This document shows, piece by piece, positions 21,149 through 31,058 of a DNA stretch of 64,000 nt. How positions within the stretch are numbered: position 1 is the first letter of the stretch; every line of letters starts with the position of its first letter. The notes below the pieces were generated by a model. It saw only the letters and a list, made by a program, of their open reading frames with translations, did not search any database and was not told the origin of the DNA. The position numbers were made by a program, and so were the translations under genes. The stretch lies in NCBI GenBank assembly GCA_020809705.1, contig CP085826.1:3782001-3846000 (forward strand), written 5' to 3'. The stretch comes from Calonectria ilicicola. Its lineage: Eukaryota; Ascomycota; Sordariomycetes; Hypocreales; Nectriaceae.

Positions 21149-23778
21149 CTATGTAGACAACGCAAGACAGGCATCAACTGCCAGTCCGACCCTGTTCATT
21201 GTTAGCAACGGGGGCTCTCATAAAGAAATTCAAAGTTGGGTCCAAAATCGACTTACCTTCCTTCCTTCTGATACACCACGTCACTAATAATATCTCTATC
21301 AAGGTCTGGAAACATTCCAGCCAACGTCTCTACAACATTGGCATGCTCTGCACGGTGTAACCGCTGTGCTTCTGCTACCTCTGCACTGGCTTGTCGTGCT
21401 GCTGCTTCCTCTGCGGAGAGAGTGTGCCGAGAAGAAGGCCGGTCAAGTCCTTCGCGGGCATCTTCGTGGCTATGCCTAGGAGAGAGGCGCTCTGGTGGTG
21501 CAGGAGTGCGAGGTGCACTACTGGGGCCAGGACCTTGTAATGAAGTGTCAGCCTCATCAGAGAATATCCGGCCAATGGTGCTCAGCGGCTTCTGGATCGT
21601 TTTCAGAAGACCACTAATTGCCGCCTTGTCATCACCCGTGTATCCGTCATTTGAGGTTGATCTCCGAGGGCTGCTGGTTTGTCCATCGAGGGAAGGTCGT
21701 TGAGAAGATTCACCAGGGGTATGAAGACCCGTCTTCTCATTAAAAGTAGGTTGCTGTGTAACTTGTGGAGACATAGCCAGATGTTTCTCTGCAATTGCTG
21801 AAACAGCAGCCTCTACATGCTTCTCGAATTCCTCATCGGTAATGGTGAGTGTAGTGCGGTCCATGTTCTCGACGAACTGGATAGCTCCCATCTGGATTGA
21901 TTTGTTAGTAAATGTGGATCACAGCGCCCATTTGAAGGGGAGTGAAGTAGAAATAAACCCACAAGCGATGATAGATAATAACCTGCTTCGCCCCCAAGCT
22001 TCTCCTGGTTTCTGAATCGCAGGATATATTGAACATTAGAAACTAAGTGCTCGGGGTTCGATTGTAACACGACATATATGAGCAAAGGCATGAAAGAATC
22101 AGCTGAAGAGTCTGATTTATTGTGTTTCAGCAGTCCTAAAGCAATTAGAATTAAAATAACTACAGTGAAGAATAAATTTATCACTAACCAAAAATAACTT
22201 TGCAGCAATTCAAGACGCATATTATTTTGTCCCGAGGTGCTCTATACGACTTGATTTTAAGGAGTTCTGCGCGGGTTAGCTAACTTCTTATTCAATGCTG
22301 TGAAAGACGCAATTACCTTGTTGTGCCAGTTTGAGAAATCGACGACCACTGTCTCCCATCGGTGGGATATCCAAGTGATCCTCCTTAACCCAGGCATATA
22401 TGTTAATCTTTTGCGTGATAATGTCATCTCGTTCGACGTCTTCCTGGTGTTGGCCGCGTCTTCCAGGTCCCATTGGCATGTCACCTCCTCGCCGTTTCGG
22501 CTTTGCACCGGGAATTGGCTTCGGAGGCGTAATGGCAGGGGAGAAAGTTTGGGTATATAGTCTATTCATGACCAGCTTCTCCATGCCTTCCCGTGCGTTG
22601 TCAAATTCGGCATCAGACACGTCCCTCCAAACTTCACACAATGCCATCTTGTTGGCAATGAAGGCAAGGAAGTCGCTGATGATTTTGACTTGTTCATGAA
22701 CCATCCATTGCCGCTTGCCAAACTCGAACAAGAAGGACTTGAGATAACGCGCTACAGGATCGGCCTTTTTGTTTCGGAGCTGTTCCAGAAAACGGTGAAA
22801 ATCAAACGGGAGATCGGGTTCGGGCTCAGGCTCGGGAGGGGGAGGCCGGTGGCTCTGTACGGGGGATCCGGGGGCAGCGATGCTTGTGGAACTGTCTTGC
22901 TTCGGACGGGGTGGTGTGCCATGAACGCCATCCTTTGGAGGCACAGGAGGCCCTTGGTCATCACCGGTCATGCCCGTAGGCGCATCACTTGAAGGCGAAC
23001 CTATGCTCAAGTGTAGACCTTGGAGCTGCTGGGTGGCGTTGCTGATGCTGGGTACTAGAGGCTCCAAGCTTGACTTTCGGGGCGGGTGCTGGGCAGGGTT
23101 TCCTAGCATAGGTGATGCAATCTCCAACCTCGGACTCATGACTTCTTCAGCATCAGGCCCGCCTCCCACCTCACTAAACTGCTCCATGATACTCTGGATC
23201 TCGGCGCGTGACCCGCCTTCTTGTTCATCCTCGCTCGCGTATCGCTTCTCTTCGTACTCGGCGTCTGATTTGAATGGAGAGCGCTCTCCGGAATGGGGAG
23301 AGTGCGCAGCATTAGAAGGAGTTCGTGAAGGAGGTTGCGAGGTGATAGGGGTTGCAGGCGTGGGGTCAACATAGGTGGATGGTTCGGCGGTGAGGTATTG
23401 TGTGTTGGCATCGTTCGAGGTCGGGACCGCGATGGGCTTCAGCGTAGCAATGGATGACGACAGTGCCTCTGGTGCACCACCCCCGGTTTTCTGGGTCCCA
23501 GCAGTTTGCTTTCCCTTGGCGTCTGCAGAGGCAGTTTCTTTGGTTCCCTCCCCTTCTAGTGATGCATTCTCGCGCAGGTCGATCAAGTCCCCGGTCGCAG
23601 AGTCGCCTGTCGCCTGCGCGGTCGGCTCCCTTGAGCCATGGGCGTCCTGTTGTGTCATATCGGCTCCTCCCGCGGAGGGGTCTTTGGGATCCGTCACCTG
23701 GCCATGTGGGTTGCTGGACAGCGTCTCGTCATGGACAGACTGACTGGAAGGGTTGTCTGAGAGCTCGGGGGGAGACAT
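21149..23778 (-). CDS. VPS9: Vps9-domain Rab5 GEF with C-terminal CUE domain
   Basis: Predicted 796-residue guanine-nucleotide exchange factor for Rab5/Vps21-type GTPases, acting in endosomal and vacuolar trafficking. Five exons on the minus strand: 23778-22317, 22266-22189, 22135-21963, 21891-21257 and 21191-21149. All junctions keep phase and have GT-AG ends. Residues 1-320 are disordered and Ser/Pro-rich. A helical bundle spans about 325-430 (FDFHRFLEQL, GKRQWMVHEQ). The VPS9 core is at about 485-600, with YRAPRDKIICVLNCCKVIFG and SADSFMPLLIYVVLQSNP; the Asp in that segment corresponds to the conserved catalytic Asp of the family. The C-terminal 45 residues form a ubiquitin-binding CUE domain (VVETLAGMFPDLD, ending VDACLALST). 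The bundle-VPS9-CUE order matches yeast Vps9. The symbol rests on that architecture. Confidence 0.93.
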
Positions 23779-24586
23779 GCACGACTTAGATAAGCAGACG
23801 GTCGGAGGGGAGTAGACAGGATGTCAGGGAGGAGCGTCGGAATGCGTTAAATCGTGCCCATTCGCTTCCTGGTGAGGCGGAGGCCTGGCTGAGCTCGTGA
23901 AGAACAAGGCGGGGGGAAGGGTAAGCTGGAGGTGCTTGGGCGGTATTGGAGATGCGGGGCACGTGGGAGGAAGCAGATGTCGGGCGTATTGTTTGCGAGA
24001 TCGATCGGCTCGTAGATATTCTAGGGTGGAGGCGAGGTTTGAGGAGTGCAAATGACAGCGAGAAGCCAAAGAGGAGCCCGGGGCGTTGGTGGTGTCGATG
24101 CCGCGTCGGTAATATTTGTTCTGTAGGTTGGTTGGGACATGAGGCAAGTCAAGGGAGCTGGCGGAGGGTCTTCCCCACTAAGCTACTGGGGCTGGTGATC
24201 GCCCACTGGTCTCGATCCCCGACAAGACATGCACTAATGACATAGTGACTGCTAGCACGGAGCGGGAGGCTGTCCACTACAGCCGCTGTCTGGTCAGCTG
24301 GGCGCAGCTGTGTTCCGATGATGGGGGGACGAAGGGAGATTGGCACGCTCGACCCTCCTGGTGGTTTTGGTAGCCTGTCGACCAGTGACGTCGCGCTTCG
24401 CCGAAGACTCATACTATTCAGCTCTACCATCTCAAAGTGCACAATAGGCAACACGCATCAATTGCTAAACCACATCCGATAAATGTACACACATATATAT
24501 AAAGCATACCATGTATCGGGTTCTGTTTTAAAAAAAAATTTTATTACACAGCCTCTGTTAAATGCACTGCACCACGGAACTCCTTC
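23779..24586. promoter_or_regulatory. shared divergent upstream region
   Basis: About 0.8 kb separates the divergently transcribed Vps9 (-) and DUF4291 (+) genes and must hold both promoters. Just before the DUF4291 start there is a run of A then T (about 24527-24543) and TATATATA at about 24494-24501. No other gene seen. Confidence 0.5.
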
Positions 24587-25288
24587 ATGCACCCCATCAT
24601 GACAGCTCCCTCCACCTCCCAAATCCCTTACCGACAGATCCGTGCTCTCTATGACGAGACCACCATAACTGTCTACCAAGCCTATAAGAAGTCTATTGCG
24701 GATACCGCTGTCAGAACACAGAAACTCAATGCTTCTCCCGATTTCAGACCCGGTCGCATGACCTGGGTTAAACCCAGTTGGGCATGGATGATGTACCGCG
24801 CTGGCTACTCCCACAAAGATCCCGGTCAGGCTCGTATCCTTGCCATCAAAATGAAGCACGAACATTTTATCGGGTTACTCGAAAGAGGTGTCTTGTCAAC
24901 ACATGTCAAGAAGACTCACGAAACGGGCGCTAAGGAGCAGGCCGCCCCTAAAAATGGGCCACGCGAAAAGTCGAGTGATGTGAGGATTCAGTGGGACCCG
25001 GAGCGAACTCCAAAACTTGGAGTGTTGCCATATCGAAGCATCCAGATTGGGATCCCAGGCGCTCTGAGCGATACGTGGGCTAATGAGTGGATATTGGAAA
25101 TCGAAGATGTTACAGACACCGCAATCGAACTCAAGAGGGTTATTGACGAACGTCCTGATGTTACAACGGAGGAACTAGTAGAGTTGGGATTAGTCCCTTC
25201 TGAGAAGCCATTTGACGTTCCCAAATCTGTAGAGGAGAGACTTGAAATGACGTTCCAGACAGGAGAGTCTTCGAATAGTCTTGTTTAA
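24587..25288 (+). CDS. DUF4291 domain protein
   Basis: Intronless gene for a 233-residue cytosolic protein whose whole length matches the DUF4291 family, found in bacteria and fungi and of unknown biochemical function. Recognisable segments are IPYRQIRALYDETTITVYQAY (about residues 13-33), RMTWVKPSWAWMMYRAGY (about 57-74), ARILAIKMKHEHF (about 81-93) and a C-terminal IQIGIPG stretch. Two start codons lie close together, at 24587 and 24599; the annotated one is the first. No signal peptide or membrane helix is present. The HET gene follows 0.5 kb downstream on the same strand, but each has its own upstream region, so co-function is only a possibility. Confidence 0.85.
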   Translation: MHPIMTAPSTSQIPYRQIRALYDETTITVYQAYKKSIADTAVRTQKLNASPDFRPGRMTWVKPSWAWMMYRAGYSHKDPGQARILAIKMKHEHFIGLLERGVLSTHVKKTHETGAKEQAAPKNGPREKSSDVRIQWDPERTPKLGVLPYRSIQIGIPGALSDTWANEWILEIEDVTDTAIELKRVIDERPDVTTEELVELGLVPSEKPFDVPKSVEERLEMTFQTGESSNSLV

Positions 25289-25779
25289 TTCAGATTTTAT
25301 AATAAAAATCTCAGTTGGGATTATTTTCCAGCCAAAAAGACCCCATCTATACATAGCCAATTACACAAAACTTACATCTAAAGCGCGGGCCCAAAATGCA
25401 CGGCTTCTTGAACTCACAAAATCTTCTCGAGTCTGCAATTAAACATGAAATCCGGGCCAAGATTTTTCTTCTTTTTATACATTGTTTTCTTCTTTTCCAG
25501 ATGGGGGGATTCTTCTCTTCATGTCCACGTTGCCATACAATCCTGCCGCCTGACAGTAAGTTTCCGTATTTGGCACTGTAGTCACAACGATCTTGACCTA
25601 GTGTCAGCCATCTTAGCCGATGGTTAAACTTCTCAACTCTACAACACATTTCATGCAACTACAGCTATCGATCAACTTCCCAACTCTAATTTAATCGCAG
25701 TCTCAAATCAGACCCAATAATTTTACTTCCTAAGAGAGGGCCAAACGAGAAACCAGTGTTCCATCACCCTATCATAAAA
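25289..25779. other. AT-rich spacer upstream of HET gene
   Basis: Non-coding spacer containing the 3' region of the DUF4291 gene and the promoter of the HET gene. Nothing else recognised. Confidence 0.5.
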
Positions 25780-27564
25780 ATGCGATTACTGAACGTTAGA
25801 ACTTTAGAACTAGAGTTCTTTGCTGGCAGCGATGTGCCAGGATACGTCATACTCTCGCATACTTGGGGACCAGACGAGATAACTCTTGATGACATCCAAA
25901 GCTGTGACCCCAACGACGTGAGGGAAACAGAACGATATAGCAAATTGCGGGAGAGTTGCAAGATCACCGCCTCACTTGGTCTCACTTACATCTGGGTCGA
26001 TACTTGCTGCATCGATAAGAGTAGTAGCGCTGAGCTCTCAGAAGCCATCAATTCTATGTTTCGATGGTATGCAGAATCTGTGGTTTGTGTTGCCTATCTG
26101 GAGGACATCAAGGATCCAGCTGGGTCCCCTGAAGAAAACTTGAGCTTTAAAAGGAGTCGCTGGTTTACGAGAGGCTGGACTTTACAGGAACTAATCGCAC
26201 CCAAGGAGGTCATCTTTTACAGTCATGGCTGGACTCGGCTGGGTGACAGAGTCTCGTTAGAGAAGCTGATCCAAGAAGTCACAGGGGTTCCAGAAGAGGT
26301 ACTCGAGGTCTCTAGCCAATCAAATACAAGCCTTCATCGGAAATTACAACAAACTTCTGTTGCTGAGAGAATGAGCTGGGCAGCCAGACGAGAAACTACT
26401 CGTCCAGAAGACGTGGCGTATTGTCTCCTCGGTTTGTTCGACATCCATATACCATTGCTATATGGAGAGGGGCAGAAAAATGCCTTCAAGCGGTTACAGG
26501 AAGAAATTATTAAATCTACCGACGACGAGTCCATATACGTGTGGCGATATCCTTCAGACGACCTCTTCGGAAGACCAGAATTTTGGGGTCTCTTGGCTGA
26601 CAGCCCTGCTGCGTTCGAAATAAACCATGGCTTGGATCACCTCAATGATCTTGTTCCAAAACGGTCAAAATACATTTCTATGCGGTCTGGTCTTTCAACA
26701 GCCATGACTAATCGAGGCTTACATGTAGAATTACCATTAACGCCGTTCCCAACAGACAAGTCAGGAACCATCTTCCTAGCCTTTCTAAACTGCGAGTTAC
26801 GGAGGGGGCAAGGCGCTATCAATCCAGCCATTCTACTCCAGAGAGCATCATGGGAAAACGATTCGTACTTTGTACGAATCCGACCCGATATACTGGTGCT
26901 CTCAATGATGAACAACATTATCCTTCCAGACGAACTCCTAGAAATCATCGCCCAGGATAAAGCTGAGCCCCTGACAGAGGCGGTTCCACGCCAAATATTC
27001 GTACCACACGATCTTCCAGAGATAAGATATTTGAAAGGCATAATATTTCATCCCGAGATGAAAGATGAGGAAGAAATGTCCCCGTATGCAGTTCAAGTCC
27101 GTTCCAGATCACCAACTTGGCAATACTTTTACGATATATCCAAGGAGTTCACAGGGTCAGCTGAATCCTACGAGATCAACTTTGATTTGAGTCCTGGTCC
27201 AACAGTAGAAGACCTGACAAGTCCCAAAGTTTTGGGTGCCATTGAGCTTGGTCTAGACGGGGCACACGGCTTGCAGCCTGAAAGCACATGCTTGGTTACA
27301 GGAGTTGAACCTCTCCCACCAAACCCATTCGACACCGCAGCATTGTATTACACGCCGTGGTATGCATTCGAAACACAATCTCGGATTGCGAAAGGGGATT
27401 TTGGGGGCGTTTTAGATAAGACACAACGAAGAGATCATTTGAGGTTGCTGCATAAAATCACGGCGACGATAGGCTTGGAGAGTAAATACTCGAGTCTGTT
27501 TTACAGTATATTGCTGAAGGTCGAAGCAAAGGAGGACAAGGAGAGAAGCGTTCTTTGGTTTTAG
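25780..27564 (+). CDS. HET domain protein (heterokaryon incompatibility type)
   Basis: Intronless gene for a 594-residue protein with an N-terminal HET domain, the fold that triggers cell death in fungal non-self recognition. The start is the ATG at 25780 (product MRLLNVRTLELEFF); the frame runs open from a little upstream without an ATG. The domain spans about residues 20-170, with YVILSHTWGPDEITLDDI, LGLTYIWVDTCCIDK, AINSMFRWYAESVVCVAYLEDI and SRWFTRGWTLQELIAP. The following block (WAARRETTRPEDVAYCLLGLFDIHIPLLYGEGQKNAFKRLQ, split here by family convention) is typical of HET-E-like proteins. The remaining 300 residues match no NACHT, WD40 or ankyrin module. The actual partner or allele specificity cannot be read from sequence. 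Base composition is AT-richer than neighbouring core genes. Confidence 0.92.
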   Translation: MRLLNVRTLELEFFAGSDVPGYVILSHTWGPDEITLDDIQSCDPNDVRETERYSKLRESCKITASLGLTYIWVDTCCIDKSSSAELSEAINSMFRWYAESVVCVAYLEDIKDPAGSPEENLSFKRSRWFTRGWTLQELIAPKEVIFYSHGWTRLGDRVSLEKLIQEVTGVPEEVLEVSSQSNTSLHRKLQQTSVAERMSWAARRETTRPEDVAYCLLGLFDIHIPLLYGEGQKNAFKRLQEEIIKSTDDESIYVWRYPSDDLFGRPEFWGLLADSPAAFEINHGLDHLNDLVPKRSKYISMRSGLSTAMTNRGLHVELPLTPFPTDKSGTIFLAFLNCELRRGQGAINPAILLQRASWENDSYFVRIRPDILVLSMMNNIILPDELLEIIAQDKAEPLTEAVPRQIFVPHDLPEIRYLKGIIFHPEMKDEEEMSPYAVQVRSRSPTWQYFYDISKEFTGSAESYEINFDLSPGPTVEDLTSPKVLGAIELGLDGAHGLQPESTCLVTGVEPLPPNPFDTAALYYTPWYAFETQSRIAKGDFGGVLDKTQRRDHLRLLHKITATIGLESKYSSLFYSILLKVEAKEDKERSVLWF

Positions 27565-27974
27565 AAAAGACTTCATCGTTCCATGTCTAATAACCACGTG
27601 TATTATATTTTGAACTGCATTTTGCTTGACGATTCATGTGATTTAAGGGGCTGAAGTCACACGAAGCATATCTACGTCATATTGGCCCTTTTCATGGTCG
27701 GGAACCATAGGCTTTTACTCTCGCCAAGAATTGGGGCTTCCAGAAGGGCAAAGACAACAAGGTGAACGATTCATCTAAATATTCGACCATTTAGTACACG
27801 GCGGGCTTGCCCATCAACCCGCGCTCGATGATTACCAGTTCACTGAGACATGCTCTTTCTCCAACACAGTGCTAGACTGAGCCGTCCTCAAAATTAAACA
27901 CCTAGCCCAAATATAAATCGATAAAGTGCCCAGAACGCCCGGTTCCACTTCTGCTCTATTCGCTGACGACATCG
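27565..27974. other. convergent spacer
   Basis: Space between the 3' ends of the HET gene (+) and the small membrane protein gene (-). No gene or repeat seen. Confidence 0.5.
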
Positions 27975-28361
27975 TTACAAGGCGATCGCGCCCCTCCGGC
28001 TCTCTCGGATGTGTAGGAGTCCCTGAAGTCCACAGAAGACGAAGAAGCCCTTGGTAAAGAGTTAGTCGATTATATTCCAGGTTGTGATGAGCTCGTGTGA
28101 AGTTCCAACGCACCAAGTAGACAAAGACGGCAGTGAAGATGGTACCAGCCACTGCCTTGCCGTCTTCGGGATCATCCTTGCCCCCGACAAACTCTTCGTG
28201 ACCGCTGCGGAATAGGGTGGCGATGACGCTCAGAATGACAATGGCGAAGACGGAGATGACGACGCTGCAGAGCGCGATGTTAGTTCTAGCGTGTTGGAGC
28301 AAGGGTGATAGGGATTGGCGAACCAAGACCAGGCGTTAAAAGCGCTGACGACGGGCTTCAT
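27975..28361 (-). CDS. small conserved two-helix membrane protein
   Basis: Predicted fungal membrane protein of about 87-105 residues with two hydrophobic helices (VVISVFAIVILSVIATLF and TAVFVYLGFFVFCGL), an acidic connecting loop (EEFVGGKDDPEDGK) and a basic tail ending ESRRGAIAL. The last intron (28113-28050) is clear: GTGCGT donor, GACTAAC branch site, CCAAG acceptor, final exon 28049-27975. The 5' end is ambiguous. From the ATG at 28361 the frame reads MKPVVSAFNAWSW and then stops matching. Either a 59-nt intron (28323-28265, weak GTTCGC donor, CTAAC, TGCAG) restores the frame and gives 87 residues, or one base is missing near 28320 and an unspliced N-terminus continues as RQSLSPLLQHARTN. 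The function is unknown. Confidence 0.65.
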
Positions 28362-30246
28362 GACGGGCAAAAGTTGGCAGTTGAATTGGCTAAATGAACG
28401 AAGGTGTCTGGCGCTTGTACGTGATGAACCGAGGGGCTGTTGTCGAAATTGGCGATGATGAAGCAGATGGAGCTGCCTGCATGGACGTGTTGCTCCTGGC
28501 GCTATCGAGACGCAGCTAAGTGTGTTGCCTCACTGATAAGGCTGGAAGCCCAGCCACATGACATAATGAGTAAGCGGGTACGCCACACCTATGCGCCACA
28601 CCCCAAATCTCATCCCAGTGTCAATGTTGAACAGGGGAGAAGCCCACTGCCGAAGATTCGATCAGACAAAATACATTTGCCGATGATTTTTCCTCTGGAA
28701 CACAACGTAGGTATATCTCAAATTTATCTTGATTGTCACATGTATTTTTTAATACGAGGATATCATTACGTATGAGATAGTAAGAAACATAAATCATTGG
28801 GTCCCTCAAGATGCAGGTTCCCCGGATTTCTTGTTCCCCATCCAGCATGCCACTCACTACGTAATTCAAAAGCCTTATGCAATCATTTCTTATGTCGGGA
28901 GGGTTGCCCACTTCCCAGAAGCCATGACGGATTCTTATATGGCCAAGATGACTCGAAACTTAAAGGAGTAATTTGCTGACGATGCCTCGTAATGCCTTCT
29001 GCGGGCGGCATGGAAAATGCAGATCGCATTTTCTTGGCATGTTTCTAAAGTATTAGCTGCGCATCCAACCCCGAGGGTGACAGTGCCTCTCAAGTAAGCG
29101 CCAACCTAAGGTGGTTGGGCGAGTCCGGAAGTCCGAAACATGGTTATTTGAAATCATTGGACATCTCTTCCAGCTGCCCATTTTTCAGGACAGCCAGACC
29201 AAATGATCAGCTTTGCTGACTGGGGAACGCCATTTTATGCGCCTAGCCGGGAGAAAGTGTGCTGGTGGCTGACGAGAATCCCCCAAACACCCGAAGCGAA
29301 ACGAAACGATTGAAATCCCGATGTTTGGTTCACGATCGCCCATCTGCCAAAGACCCCTGTGCAGCGTGGTTTTTTGTGTGTACCGGGGCCAAGCTTCTGA
29401 TCTATAGTCCAGACGAAGATCGACAGCCGTCATCTCCCTCAGCCAAGACTGTTTGCTCCTGGAACACTATGCCTCGATGCACACAGGCAACAAGAGTGCT
29501 CTAGCACACTAGTCCTGCAATTACGGGCATTAACCATGCAACGTCCCACGGCGTGATACGGTGAGTGTTGAGCCGATCGGTGCCCGGCGCTTGTACGATG
29601 GAATCACTGGATGGAACACAGCACAGCCTCCGCCGTCGCCCGTAGCAATCAAGCCAACAGCCGCACTCGCAGCAAGGTGCAAGCCATTGGCCAAAAATAA
29701 AAAGAGGCAGCTAGCACCGCCTCCCGTTCATATGGGACAAAGTCTCGGTGTGGTGCAATGACGCTGCGGCGCGCGCTCGCTCCGAGCTCCCGCATTCACC
29801 AACCACCAATCGTTGAACAGCCGACAGCACGGTGGACGTTGCCCCGGCTTCACTCCCAACCCCCCGCGCTTGTGCGTCACATCACACATCTTGGCTCGTT
29901 TTATCTGCGACGGGGCCTCTTCCGGGGGCTTCGGCTTTGTTGTAAGACGCTGTCAGTGGCCACAGCCACGTTGTTCAAGGGCGACATTGGCTTCCCTTGG
30001 CTTGGCTTGTTTATAAAAGTCTAATTATCCGCGCTTGCCACCTGGCTGGCAGCTTGTCGTGCTTTGGTCTCACTCTTCACTCTCTCCTGCAAATCATACC
30101 TAATCCAGGGACTGCCCCAAAGACATAAACGTAAAAAGGATCTCTTCCTCGCTCCCTTTCCTCTCCTCTTGTCATCACCACCATAACCACTTTGCTCCGC
30201 CACCAATCTACCTTCCCTCTTACATTCCTCCACACATCCATCCATC
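28362..30246. other. intergenic region upstream of SOD gene
   Basis: No supported gene over 1.9 kb. Scattered short frames look random. The last 250 bp hold a TATA box (30012-30018) and a C/T-rich leader for the superoxide dismutase gene. Confidence 0.5.
30012..30018 (+). promoter_or_regulatory. TATA box of Cu-only SOD gene
   Basis: TATAAAA lies 229 bp upstream of the ATG at 30247, followed by a pyrimidine-rich stretch suited to a leader of roughly 200 nt. Confidence 0.55.
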
Positions 30247-31058
30247 ATGAGAGCTTCTCTATCCCTTGCCGCCTTGTCTGCGGTCTTCGTCGGCCAGGTC
30301 ATCGGCCAAAATGCTGAGGCTGTCAATGACAACCCCGTCGGTGTTTCGTACAAGGCCACATTCCCCAAGGAGCCTTTCTTTAAGGATGCCGCACTTGATG
30401 GTAACGTTGAAGGATACGTCAGTGCTACCGCAGCCAAGGATGGAAAGGGTGTTCAATTCTCAGTCAAGCTTTCGAACCTCCCCAAAGAGGGCGGACCATT
30501 CAGTAAGTGCTTCTAATTCACCCATGATTTTTTTCCTCCTTTGTCTAACATCATTTAATAGAATACCACCTTCACGCATTTCCTGTTCCTGCTGACGGCA
30601 ACTGCACTCAAACTCTGGCTCATCTGGATCCCTACAAGCGCACGGATGATCCCGCTTGTGACAGCTCCAAGCCTGAGTCTTGTGAGGTAGGCGATCTCAG
30701 CGGCAAGTGGGGAGAGGTCAAGTCGGATCCGTTCGACGCAAGCTACATTGATTTGTACGCATCTACCAAGGAAGGCATTGGTGCCTTTTTCGGAAACCGA
30801 TCCATTGTTATCCACTACGCCAACAAAACCCGCCTCACCTGTGCAAACTTTGCCAAGCTGAGTGGCAATGATACTTCGTCTTCTCCTGGCAACGCCAGTT
30901 ACACCCCTCCCCCTCAGTCCACCGGGGCTGCTCCCACTAGCTCTGGCTCTGGCGGCGGCTCGTCGACTGAGACCCCCGTTCCTTCATCTGCTTCATCAAA
31001 GATGCTTCCAGTATCTTTTGCACTGGCAGGAACCATCGCTGCTTTGGCTATGCTATGA
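30247..31058 (+). CDS. GPI-anchored Cu-only superoxide dismutase
   Basis: Predicted 250-residue cell-surface superoxide dismutase, converting superoxide to hydrogen peroxide and oxygen outside the cell. Exons are 30247-30502 and 30562-31058 (GTAAGT donor, AATAG acceptor). A signal peptide (about residues 1-20, ending VIGQ) precedes the SOD domain. Candidate copper ligands are His88 and His90 (KYHLHAF), His106 (LAHLDP) and His170 (VIHYANK). The zinc-binding histidines and long electrostatic loop of ordinary Cu/Zn SOD1 are not evident; the segment DDPACDSSKPESCEVGDL occupies that region, as in the Cu-only SOD group. A Ser/Thr/Gly-rich spacer (about 195-232) and a hydrophobic C-terminus (SFALAGTIAALAML) indicate a GPI anchor. 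Related proteins in pathogens defend against host oxidants; here the role is inferred. Confidence 0.88.
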
